Below, piece after piece: positions 17,649 to 26,528 of a stretch of DNA of 40,583 nt. The notes beneath the pieces are model-generated. The model ran no database searches, was not told the DNA's origin, and worked only from the letters and a program-made list of their open reading frames with translations. Numbering within the stretch: the stretch's first letter is position 1; each line of letters opens with the position of its first letter. The position numbers and the translations under genes were made by a program. Source of the DNA: Tannerella sp. (lineage in GTDB: Bacteria > Bacteroidota > Bacteroidia > Bacteroidales > Tannerellaceae); contig JAISTS010000137.1 in the NCBI GenBank assembly GCA_031272455.1, positions 1-40,583 of the forward strand, given 5' to 3'.

Positions 17649-18254
17649 ATGAGCCGTTTTATTTTGTCATTGCTGATTTTAAGTTTTGTTGCCTGTTCAG
17701 GGCAAGACGATTTTGAGCTTTCGGTACGTGAGGCTGTAACCAATCAGATGAACGAATATCCGAAATCCACGTTGCGTGATTTGTATAAGAATTTTTTTCA
17801 AGATCGCTTCGGTCCCGGGCATCTTATCGCTGATACTGCAGCGGCAGCCGCTTATCTGCGCGAAGAACTTGCATCTTTTGAGCAAGCTAAGGGCGCTGCC
17901 TACGAACCGACCGGACGACTTGGTAATTTCTACCGTGTCAACCTGTCAGTTGTAAAAGACGCAAAGGTGCCTGCCGAACGGCTTCTCGATGCATTTGTCC
18001 GTAGTGCAAACAATGTTGTGGCGCCCACTCCCGACGAATGGCGTAAGGAATGGCGAGCAATCGACCGTATCATCCGCTCGATGCAACTGTACCTCCCAAA
18101 CGAAGAAGCCGACCACATCGAGATTAAGATCTTTGTTGACAGCGGAAATTATGTCATGCACCACAGCAGTATCTATGAAGAGACCTACGAGCCGCACTAT
18201 CGCATTGTCGAAAAAACAATTTTTGAACAGGAAATTTTGCCGCTTATAAATTAA
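17649..18254 (+). CDS. Conserved lipoprotein of unknown function; start re-called from 17604
   Basis: Lipoprotein signal MSRFILSLLILSFVAC|SGQ; motif YPKSTLRDLYKNFFQDRFGPGHLIADTAAAAAYLREEL. Confidence 0.78.
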   Translation: MSRFILSLLILSFVACSGQDDFELSVREAVTNQMNEYPKSTLRDLYKNFFQDRFGPGHLIADTAAAAAYLREELASFEQAKGAAYEPTGRLGNFYRVNLSVVKDAKVPAERLLDAFVRSANNVVAPTPDEWRKEWRAIDRIIRSMQLYLPNEEADHIEIKIFVDSGNYVMHHSSIYEETYEPHYRIVEKTIFEQEILPLIN

Positions 18255-18258
18255 TACT

Positions 18259-18266
18259 TATCTTTG
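18259..18266 (+). promoter_or_regulatory. -7 element TATCTTTG for the RSH gene
   Basis: TATCTTTG with TTTTG (18235-18239) 19 bp upstream. Confidence 0.6.
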
Positions 18267-18298
18267 CTTTCTCCAATGCAGGACAAAAGATTTAGCTT

Positions 18299-20515
18299 AT
18301 GAGCAAGGAAAGTTTTTTTACGGCAGACGAGAAGCGTGAGTTTTTTTCAGCGTATCATTCGCTGGTTACGAGCTTATCGTCGTGCCTCGAAAAGGATGAC
18401 ATCGCGCAAATGAAAGCGCTGATGAAGAAGGTTATCGCCCTGCAATGTTACGGGCGCGATCAGAACGGCATCAACGGTTTGCTGCGTAATATCCGCACGG
18501 CGATGATTGCCGTTTCGGACATCGGACTGAAGCGCACGCCGGTCATCGCTTTGCTGCTTTATCGACCGGTTTACAAGAAAATTATCGAATTAGACGAGGT
18601 CCGTAAGGCGTTTGACGATGATGTTGCGCTTATCATTAGCCGTTTGCTGAAAACGTCCGACCTTTATGCACGTAATACTGCTATCAATTCCGAGAATTTT
18701 CATCATCTTTTATTCTCGTTTGCCGAAGATGTGCGTGTCATCCTGCTGATGATTGCCGACCGCCTCTGTATGATGCGTATGGGCAAACAGATCAAAGACG
18801 ACAGCAGCCGTATCCGAATGGCGACTGAGGTGTCGTATCTTTACGCTCCGCTGGCTCACCGTCTTGGGCTGTACAAGATAAAAAGCGAGCTTGAAGACCT
18901 GTCGCTCAAGTATATAGATCCCAAACAATACGAATATATCAAGAAAAAGCTGAACGAGACCAAACGCTCGCGTGATGCTTATATCGAAGAATTTATCCAG
19001 CCGGTGAAAGAACGATTGGATGCTGCCGGACTGAAGTTCGACATCAAAGGAAGGACAAAATCAATCTATTCCATCAATAACAAGATGAAAAAGCAGCAGA
19101 CTGATTTTGAGGGGATTTATGATTTATTTGCTATTCGTATAATCCTCGACTCGGAGGAGCAACGTGAACGTTCGGAATGTTGGCAGGCGTTTTCGCTCAT
19201 CACCGATATGTATCAGCCCAATCCAAACCGGATGCGCGACTGGATTTCGGTGCCGAAAAACAATGGTTATGAGAGCCTGCATATCACGGTGTTAGGACCA
19301 CGCAATCGCTGGGTCGAAGTGCAAATCCGTACTCAACGAATGGACGAGATAGCCGAAAAGGGGCTTGCGGCGCATTGGAAATATAAGGGCGTGAAAGAAG
19401 AGCGCGGGCTGGATGAGTTTATGAATGACGTCCGAGCGTTACTCGAAAATCAAGGCTCCAACCCGATGGATACGATCCGCGATTTCAGGATGGATTTGTA
19501 CAAAGACGAGATATACGTTTTCACACCGACGGGCGAACTGCTCAAGCTCGGCAAAGGCGCTACGGTGCTCGATTTTGCGTTCACCATACATTCCAAGCTC
19601 GGATGCAGGTGCGTTTCGGGCAAGGTGAACGGTCGCAATGTGCCTATCCGTCACGTGCTTAACAATGGCGATTCGGTTGAAATCATCACTTCGCCTCAAC
19701 AAAAGCCCAAGCAGGACTGGCTGACATTCGTATCAACCTCGAAAGCAAAGACGAAGATACGTCAGGCATTGCGTGAGGAGGATGCCAAGGCTGCGGAATA
19801 TGCGAAAGAGCTGTTGCAACGCCGTTTCAAAAACCGCAAAATAGAGCTTGAAGAGGCGGCTTTGATGCGTTATATCAAGAAAAAAGGCTTCAAAAGCGTT
19901 ACCGATTTCTATGTTGAGATAGCGGATGAACGGCTCGACGTCAACAGCGTAATAGAGGAATACCTTGATATAGAGCGCAAAGAGCGTGAAGCAGCCGAAC
20001 ACACCGAAATACGTAGCGCTGAGCAATTTACAGCCACTCCGCAGACTGCGGAGAAAAGCAGCGCGGGAGATGAACTTGTGCTCGACAAAAATCTGTCGGG
20101 AATAGATTACAAGTTAGCCAAATGCTGCAATCCTATCTTCGGCGACGAGATTTTCGGGTTTGTTTCGACTCAGGGCGTAAAGATCCATCGCCGCAACTGT
20201 CCGAATGCGCCGGAGATGTTCAGCCGTTTCGGTTACCGCATCCTGCCGGCGCGATGGAAAGGCGAGGGCAGCGGCTATGTTATCACGCTGCGCGTCATCG
20301 GACACGACGATATAGGCATCGTAACCAACATATCTTCAGTTATTTCCAAAGACGGCAATATGACACTGCGCAGCATCAATGTCGATTCGGTTGACGGACT
20401 TTTCCGCGGCGACATCACCGTGATGGTAAAAGACACGCTGGCTGCAGACCGTCTGATAAAGAAAATCGGCGAAGTAAAAGGCGTAAAGCAGGTTGCGAGG
20501 CTGTATTCCAAGTAA
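18299..20515 (+). CDS. RelA/SpoT homologue (RSH) with degenerate HD hydrolase, intact-looking synthetase, TGS and ACT domains
   Basis: GRTKSIYSINNKMKKQQTDFEGIYDLFAIRIIL, RMRDWISVPKNNGYESLHITVLGP, VEVQIRTQRMDEIAEKGLAAHWKYKG, TGS VFTPTGELLKLGKGATVLDFAFTIHS, C-terminal ACT. Confidence 0.92.
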   Translation: MSKESFFTADEKREFFSAYHSLVTSLSSCLEKDDIAQMKALMKKVIALQCYGRDQNGINGLLRNIRTAMIAVSDIGLKRTPVIALLLYRPVYKKIIELDEVRKAFDDDVALIISRLLKTSDLYARNTAINSENFHHLLFSFAEDVRVILLMIADRLCMMRMGKQIKDDSSRIRMATEVSYLYAPLAHRLGLYKIKSELEDLSLKYIDPKQYEYIKKKLNETKRSRDAYIEEFIQPVKERLDAAGLKFDIKGRTKSIYSINNKMKKQQTDFEGIYDLFAIRIILDSEEQRERSECWQAFSLITDMYQPNPNRMRDWISVPKNNGYESLHITVLGPRNRWVEVQIRTQRMDEIAEKGLAAHWKYKGVKEERGLDEFMNDVRALLENQGSNPMDTIRDFRMDLYKDEIYVFTPTGELLKLGKGATVLDFAFTIHSKLGCRCVSGKVNGRNVPIRHVLNNGDSVEIITSPQQKPKQDWLTFVSTSKAKTKIRQALREEDAKAAEYAKELLQRRFKNRKIELEEAALMRYIKKKGFKSVTDFYVEIADERLDVNSVIEEYLDIERKEREAAEHTEIRSAEQFTATPQTAEKSSAGDELVLDKNLSGIDYKLAKCCNPIFGDEIFGFVSTQGVKIHRRNCPNAPEMFSRFGYRILPARWKGEGSGYVITLRVIGHDDIGIVTNISSVISKDGNMTLRSINVDSVDGLFRGDITVMVKDTLAADRLIKKIGEVKGVKQVARLYSK

Positions 20516-20527
20516 TTGCGTCTCGGA

Positions 20528-22336
20528 CTAATTCTTGAATTTTTTTCCCAGTTCCTCGTCCGACAGGATATAGAGTATGGTCTTGCCGTCGGGAGTTAAA
20601 TTGTTGGACGACAGCGAGAAAAGCCCTGCCACTATAGCTTCCATTTCTTCTACAGTCAGCTGTTTGCCGGCTTTGACGGCAGCTGTGCGGGCTAAGGCTA
20701 AGGCGAGCATATCGGTTTTACTGCCATTGTCGAGGTCGCCGTGTTCAATAGCGTCGGCGATGATATCTTTCAGCAGGACGACGGGATTACACTCTTCCAC
20801 TCCGGCGGGCAATCCGTTGATTGAATAGCAGTTGCCCCCAAGCGAACTGAGTTCAAAACCCAACTGTTGCAGTTCGTCGGCAAATTCGGGTAGCGCCGAG
20901 GCTTCTTCGGCTGTCAGCTCGGCGATTTCGGGGAAGAGCGTCTTCTGCGACACGCTTTTGCGGGCATTGATGTTCGATATATATTTCTCGTAAAGTATGC
21001 GGACGTGTGCGCGGTGCTGGTCAATCAGCACCAGACCAGATTTCAAAGGTGTAATGATATAGCGGTTTTTGTACTGGAAGCACGAAACGGCGACATCGGG
21101 AAATAGCGTCTCGTCGGCAGTCTCATTAATTAGCTTATTTTCAATCGAATGTTCGGTTGTTTTATCCTGTTCAAAGCCGCGATACAGCTGTTCCCAGTCC
21201 TGCTGGGTATAAGTCGGACGGTTTGGCTTCTCAAACGGATTGTAGTGATGGTTAACGTGGATTTGCGGCGTACGCACCTGTTCGTCGGGATTATAGACGG
21301 GAATAGTGATGATTTTATCGCTATCGAAATCTATGCTTGGCGCTGCATTGGCTTTACCGAGCGTTTCGCGGACGGCGGCAGCGAGGATCTGCCATATCGG
21401 GCGTTCGTTTTCGAACTTGATTTCCGTCTTCGTCGGGTGTATGTTGACGTCGATAGTCGCCGGATCCAAGGTCATATAAATGAAGTAGTCGGGCGTTTCA
21501 CCGGCGGGCAGCAGCTGTTCGTAAGCCTGCATCACCGCTTTATGGAAATAGGGATGACGCATATAACGCCCGTTGACGAAAAAGAAATTAAGATAATTGC
21601 GCTTTGAGGCTGTGTCGGTATGCCCGATATACCCTTCGATATTCACTATCGCATTGGTAACTTCGACAGGCAAAAGCTTTTGATTTAATTTTTTGCCGAA
21701 AATATTTATAATTCGGTTGCGAGCGCCTGAAGCCGGAAGGTTGAAAACCTCGGAATCGTTGTGTCGCAGCGTGAAGGCTATATGCGGGTTGACTAAGGCA
21801 ACGCGCTCAAATTCGCGAAGTATATTGCGAAACTCTGTTTCGTTAGTTTTCAGGAAACGCCGCCGAGCCGGAACGTTATAAAACAGATTTTTGATAGAAA
21901 AAATGCTACCTTCGGGACAGGCGTCGGGTTCTATATTGTCGAGATTGGATCCTGACAGAGAGAGCTTTACGCCCAGTTCGGAATATCTTAAGCGAGTGCG
22001 CAATTCGACCTGTGCGATAGCGGCGATTGAAGCAAGCGCCTCGCCACGAAAGCCAAACGTGTGTAGCGCAAAGAGGTCTTTCGCCTCGGTGATTTTCGAG
22101 GTAGCATGCCGCTCGAAAGCCATTCGCGCATCGGTTTCGGACATACCTTTGCCATCGTCGATAATCTGAATCAGCGTCCGTCCGGCTTCTTTGATATTGA
22201 CTGTAATGTTGTGAGCATCGGCATCTATAGCGTTCTCCATCAGCTCTTTAACTACTGATGCGGCATTCTGGATAACCTCGCCGGCGGCTATCTGATTGGC
22301 TATATGGTCGGGCAAAAGATGGATTATATCGCTCAT
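20528..22336 (-). CDS. mutL: DNA mismatch repair protein MutL
   Basis: IIHLLPDHIANQIAAGEVIQNAASVVKELMENAIDADA, DDGKGM, HATSKI, TFGFRGEALASIAA. Confidence 0.97.
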   Translation of the reverse strand: MSDIIHLLPDHIANQIAAGEVIQNAASVVKELMENAIDADAHNITVNIKEAGRTLIQIIDDGKGMSETDARMAFERHATSKITEAKDLFALHTFGFRGEALASIAAIAQVELRTRLRYSELGVKLSLSGSNLDNIEPDACPEGSIFSIKNLFYNVPARRRFLKTNETEFRNILREFERVALVNPHIAFTLRHNDSEVFNLPASGARNRIINIFGKKLNQKLLPVEVTNAIVNIEGYIGHTDTASKRNYLNFFFVNGRYMRHPYFHKAVMQAYEQLLPAGETPDYFIYMTLDPATIDVNIHPTKTEIKFENERPIWQILAAAVRETLGKANAAPSIDFDSDKIITIPVYNPDEQVRTPQIHVNHHYNPFEKPNRPTYTQQDWEQLYRGFEQDKTTEHSIENKLINETADETLFPDVAVSCFQYKNRYIITPLKSGLVLIDQHRAHVRILYEKYISNINARKSVSQKTLFPEIAELTAEEASALPEFADELQQLGFELSSLGGNCYSINGLPAGVEECNPVVLLKDIIADAIEHGDLDNGSKTDMLALALARTAAVKAGKQLTVEEMEAIVAGLFSLSSNNLTPDGKTILYILSDEELGKKFKN

Positions 22337-22644
22337 TACTTCAGGAAAAAATACCAGAAAATGACGCCGAGAATGGAAAGTATAAGGATGAGACGCATAT
22401 TTTTGTATGCTCGGCTGCTCAGGTCTTCGCCTTTGAGCTTACTTTTCTTCAGGTGCGTAGTCCCTTCGATGAAAGTCCCCTTGATAGCAGGTTTATGCTC
22501 TTCGGGTTTTTCTTCGAGGACGCCCATCTCGATTTTCACCTTGCGGATACGCTCTTCGAGGGCTTCTTTGCGCGGGTCCCAGTATATCGGCTTATGCTCG
22601 AACTGGCGTGGCTTGCGCAGGTTGTAAAACGAAAACATTCTCAT
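22336..22644 (-). CDS. 102-aa protein with C-terminal transmembrane tail, coupled to mutL
   Basis: TAATG overlap with mutL; charged N-terminal part then MRLILILSILGVIFWYFFLK. Confidence 0.75.
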   Translation of the reverse strand: MRMFSFYNLRKPRQFEHKPIYWDPRKEALEERIRKVKIEMGVLEEKPEEHKPAIKGTFIEGTTHLKKSKLKGEDLSSRAYKNMRLILILSILGVIFWYFFLK

Positions 22645-22656
22645 AATCTATTGATC

Positions 22657-24246
22657 TTAATTTTCCGGCGCGAAGTTACGAAATTTATTCGTTCTTTTGG
22701 GTTTCTCTTCCGTTTTTCTTTCGATTACACGCCAGATATCGTCTTTATCGCGGGGTCGCATATAGTCATACCAGAAGAAATCTTTCATTGTCCGCTGGTC
22801 GGATTTGAGGTCTTGCAGTGGTGTCATTTTAGCCTGTGGCTGGGGCCAGACGGCTAATTTTTCGAGTTTATTGTCTTTAAACCATATTCGCAGGTAGCTG
22901 CTTCGCGTCTCGTTCATTCCCGTTACCGTACTGTCCTGTTCAAGAGGATAATAGATTGTTTCGGCGTTGCCGTCAATATAAATCATCCTGACGGTGCGAC
23001 CCTCGAAGTAGGCATATAAATCCCTGCCTTTCAGCTGATTGAATGACAGCGAATCCATTTGTTCGATAGCATAAGAAAATTGCCTGACGAGCACGTGGTC
23101 GATAACGCTGTCGCGGATAAACGCCTTGATGGTGTCGCCATAGAGCTGATAACGCTCGTTCCACAGCACAGGGTCGGTGTACATATTCATCACCGAATCT
23201 TTCGTGTCGAAAAGCATAGAATCGCAAACGCCCTGAAGATCAATCCGATAGAAACGCACACGATGATAGGCTTTCAGTTCGCGGCGCGTGGAATCGACAG
23301 TTATCATCTCGAAGGTATCGGCACGCATATAGAGTGTGTCGCCCTGCGAAAATTCCAGACAGCGGGCGCTGTCGGTAACAAACGCATATTCAGTCTTTTC
23401 GTTGTAATAGCCATAGTTCCCTTCGAGTATGATTTTGTTGGCTGTGTCGTTCATAAAAACATTGCCGAAGGCTTCGCCGAAGCCCGTAGCGCGGTCATAC
23501 ACAATGGAATCGCCAACCAGCATACGGTCGCCGGAGAAAAGTTGCGAGCGGTCGAGGAGCAGCGAAGTGTTGTCGTTGGTGTTGTACCATCCGCGCGAGG
23601 TGTGAATTATGCCGCTATCGGAGTCAATGATGGATGGACCAAGGATTTCGGCAATTTTGGTGTCGGTGTTATAATGCAGAGTATCAGACCATAAGGTGAA
23701 TTGCGGGTTTAAGAGTTTGACGCTGTCGTTAAAAACCGCCAGTTTGGTTGAGGGCGAATACTGTCCGTAAACCGAGGTCAATTCGTTTTCGGCATCAACA
23801 ATCATCCCGCCTTCAAAATAATAGCCGATGTCGGTTGTGCGGTCGTAGTTGAGGCTGTCGGTAAAAAGCGTTACGACGGAGCTGTCGGCTTGATAGCTTT
23901 CCATTTTCACGTTATAACGCATCTGTGCAAGGCGTGTATTGCCGTCGTAGAGCAGGTAATCGCCAAAGACGAAAAGCGTGTCGCCCTGTTCCATCCGCAC
24001 TGTCCCGAAGGCTTCGAGCGAGCTGTTGGTCTCGAAAAAATATGCACTGTCGCAGTACATAAACGAGCTGTCGTGGCGAAAAATCACGTTGCCTACCAGC
24101 ACCTGTCGGTCGGCGCTGATATTTTTGTTAAACCGCTGTTCGTCAGCATGTTCAAGAAAAACTTTCGTCGTACGAACAACAGCAGTATCGGCATTTTGTT
24201 GTGCAAAGAGAGCGAAAGGAACGAACATCAACCATAAGCATTTCAT
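22657..24246 (-). CDS. OstA-like (LptA/OstA-fold) protein
   Basis: Signal peptide and repeated beta units: VFRHDSSFMYCDSAYFFETNSSLEAFGTVRMEQGDTLFVFGDYLLYDG, AEILGPSIIDSDSGIIHTSRGWYN. Confidence 0.82.
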   Translation of the reverse strand: MKCLWLMFVPFALFAQQNADTAVVRTTKVFLEHADEQRFNKNISADRQVLVGNVIFRHDSSFMYCDSAYFFETNSSLEAFGTVRMEQGDTLFVFGDYLLYDGNTRLAQMRYNVKMESYQADSSVVTLFTDSLNYDRTTDIGYYFEGGMIVDAENELTSVYGQYSPSTKLAVFNDSVKLLNPQFTLWSDTLHYNTDTKIAEILGPSIIDSDSGIIHTSRGWYNTNDNTSLLLDRSQLFSGDRMLVGDSIVYDRATGFGEAFGNVFMNDTANKIILEGNYGYYNEKTEYAFVTDSARCLEFSQGDTLYMRADTFEMITVDSTRRELKAYHRVRFYRIDLQGVCDSMLFDTKDSVMNMYTDPVLWNERYQLYGDTIKAFIRDSVIDHVLVRQFSYAIEQMDSLSFNQLKGRDLYAYFEGRTVRMIYIDGNAETIYYPLEQDSTVTGMNETRSSYLRIWFKDNKLEKLAVWPQPQAKMTPLQDLKSDQRTMKDFFWYDYMRPRDKDDIWRVIERKTEEKPKRTNKFRNFAPEN

Positions 24247-24296
24247 CTCTTAACACTTTAAAATATAATAATTTAACTTCAACCGTTCATCTTTTT

Positions 24297-25655
24297 TTAC
24301 CTTACCCAGCCCGGATACTGAAAATCGCAGTTGCGCCAGTTCTCGGAAATGCGGACGTAGGTCGTTTTCTGCTTTTTAGCCACCCAGTCTTTGAGCAGGT
24401 CTTCGCGCTTGCGATCTTCAACAACTGATTTAAGCGCCTGATAATCATCAGCAAGATTAGCTCTGTGGCTCAAAGTGCGGGCTTTGAGTTTGACGATGGC
24501 GACAACTTCTTTCTGTTTGCTGGTGATCATTCGGAAAGGTTTCGATATTTCGCCGATTTTCATTGTGTCAACCACGATACCGACTTCCTGCGGCAGCTCC
24601 TGCATCTCGAATTTGGGCGTGCCGAAGTTCTGACTTTCGTAATCCTGATTGACCATCAGCCCTTTATTGTTGCGCGTATCTTTGTCGTACGACAGATAAG
24701 TTGCTGCTTCCTCGAACGTCAGTTTGTTGCTGTTGATGTCGGTATAGAGCGTATCCATTCGCGCTGAGGCTTCGTTGAGTTCGTTGTCGGACACGCGCGG
24801 ACGGAGCAGGATATGTCGGCAGTTGATGCGGTCGCCGCGCTTCTCAATCAGCTGGATGATGTGATAGCCGTATTCCGTTTCGACGATGTTGGAGACGCGC
24901 TTCGGGTCGGTCAGGTTGAAGGCGACATTGGCAAATTCGGGCACGAGCGACGATTTGCTCGTAAAGCCCATTTCGCCTCCGCGCACCGCTGAGCCGGGGT
25001 CTTCGGAATACATACGTGCGAGGGTCGAAAATTCGCGCTGTCCGCTGTTTACCAGCTCGGTAAATTCGCGCAGACGGGCTTTGATGGCGTCTGTTTCTTC
25101 AAACGGTATCTTCGGCTCCATAGTGATTATCTGCACTTCGACCGAAGTGGGAATGGTCGGGAGGCTGTCTTGCGGGATGCCACGGAAATAGCTGCGCACT
25201 TCGGAAGGCGTCAGTTTGATGTCGCCGACGATTTTTTGCTGCATTTTTTGGACGGTCTGCTGTTCGCGAAGGATGGTTTTGCGTTCTTCCTTTATCTGCG
25301 ACAGTTTTTTATTGAAATACTCTTCGAGTTTTTCGCGCGAGCCGACCTGTGCAATTTGCGCGTTGACCCACTGGTCTGTCATCCTGATAATTTGCCCTTC
25401 GTCGGCATCAATACTGTCGGTTTTCGCCTGATTGAGATACAGCTTTTGGATGGCAAGCTGCTCAGGGATAAAGCAATAGGGGTCGCCTTCAAAGCGGGTG
25501 CCTTCGTTCTGCATATACAGGCGGTGCGACTCAACATCGGACAGCAGTATGGCTTCGTCGCCAACTATCCAGACTATCTCGTCAATAACGTTTTGCTGTG
25601 CAAAAACGGCACCTAAATTGCAGAGTATAAGCGAAGTAAATAAAATCTTTTTCAT
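24297..25655 (-). CDS. SurA-like periplasmic chaperone / parvulin peptidyl-prolyl isomerase
   Basis: Signal peptide; VDEIVWIVGDEAILLSDVE N-domain; parvulin signatures FSTLARMYSEDPGSAVRGGEMGFTSKSSLVPEF...VETEYGYHIIQLIEKRG and INCRHILLRP. Confidence 0.9.
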   Translation of the reverse strand: MKKILFTSLILCNLGAVFAQQNVIDEIVWIVGDEAILLSDVESHRLYMQNEGTRFEGDPYCFIPEQLAIQKLYLNQAKTDSIDADEGQIIRMTDQWVNAQIAQVGSREKLEEYFNKKLSQIKEERKTILREQQTVQKMQQKIVGDIKLTPSEVRSYFRGIPQDSLPTIPTSVEVQIITMEPKIPFEETDAIKARLREFTELVNSGQREFSTLARMYSEDPGSAVRGGEMGFTSKSSLVPEFANVAFNLTDPKRVSNIVETEYGYHIIQLIEKRGDRINCRHILLRPRVSDNELNEASARMDTLYTDINSNKLTFEEAATYLSYDKDTRNNKGLMVNQDYESQNFGTPKFEMQELPQEVGIVVDTMKIGEISKPFRMITSKQKEVVAIVKLKARTLSHRANLADDYQALKSVVEDRKREDLLKDWVAKKQKTTYVRISENWRNCDFQYPGWVR

Positions 25656-25661
25656 ATCGGT

Positions 25662-26522
25662 CTATTCATTTGCGTTTACGTTTCTAAATATCACCTGCCC
25701 TTTGCGGATTGCGTCGCGGTACAGGTCTTCTTCAAAATTTTTCAGGAAACTGACTTTTTCCTTGTTTATCATTTGTTCGCGTATCTGCGGACTGGCATAT
25801 TCAAACGGAGCTTCGTTTCCGGCAAGCAGATATTCGTCAATATTAAGCAGATAGCAGTAAACACTATCGGTTGCTTCGACTGTTTTATTCGCTTGCAGAT
25901 ACTGTTTCTGGTTCGATATCTGAACGGGTATCTTTTCGATAATATCTTCAAAATCAACCCATTTGTCGTAGAAATATTCATATATCACAGCCTGCTGCAT
26001 ACTGAATTTTTCTATCGCTTCGAGGGCGTCAGGTTCTTTCGAGCGATACTGTTTGCGTATCTTGTCGAGACCGGGCGCGTCTATGGGCACTTTCAGAAAC
26101 AGACCTTTTATCAGGTTGTCGTCGAGGATGAATTTGTCCCTGTTCGCTTCGTAGTACGACAGCTGGTCGGAATCGTTAAACTGCGACGACAAACGGCTCT
26201 GTATCAGATATTCCTGATAGCGATACTTCAAGAGCGAGCGTCGGTATTCTTCGACGAGGCGGTTGATTTCATCGTTTTGAGTGCCTATATTTCGCTGCGC
26301 AATCTGATAAACGAGGATGTCCTTAATCCATTTTTTGATGTAATTTTCGGCAATCAGCAGGCTGTCGGCTTGCGACGCGCCTTTAGGTATGACTTTTTCT
26401 ACATCGCTGCGTTTCAGCGCATAACGGTCTATCGTTACGAGCGTATCTTCGTCAGCGCTTTCGTAATTTTGGCACGAAAACGTCAACAAAGCGACGATGA
26501 TAGAAAAGAACAACTGCCTCAT
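25662..26522 (-). CDS. Periplasmic SurA-N-like lipoprotein lacking an obvious PPIase domain
   Basis: Lipobox LLTFSC; LVTIDRYALKRSDVEKVIPKGASQADSLLIAENYIKKWIKDILVYQIAQRNI; position between two parvulins. Confidence 0.72.
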   Translation of the reverse strand: MRQLFFSIIVALLTFSCQNYESADEDTLVTIDRYALKRSDVEKVIPKGASQADSLLIAENYIKKWIKDILVYQIAQRNIGTQNDEINRLVEEYRRSLLKYRYQEYLIQSRLSSQFNDSDQLSYYEANRDKFILDDNLIKGLFLKVPIDAPGLDKIRKQYRSKEPDALEAIEKFSMQQAVIYEYFYDKWVDFEDIIEKIPVQISNQKQYLQANKTVEATDSVYCYLLNIDEYLLAGNEAPFEYASPQIREQMINKEKVSFLKNFEEDLYRDAIRKGQVIFRNVNANE

Positions 26523-26528
26523 TTACAT

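Noticed and set aside
20515-20528. Convergent RSH and mutL genes separated by only 12 bp; possible special 3' overlap
   Set aside because: Close convergent spacing is common in bacteria; the only hairpin seen (aattc-tt-gaatt) has a 5-bp AT-rich stem, too weak to call.
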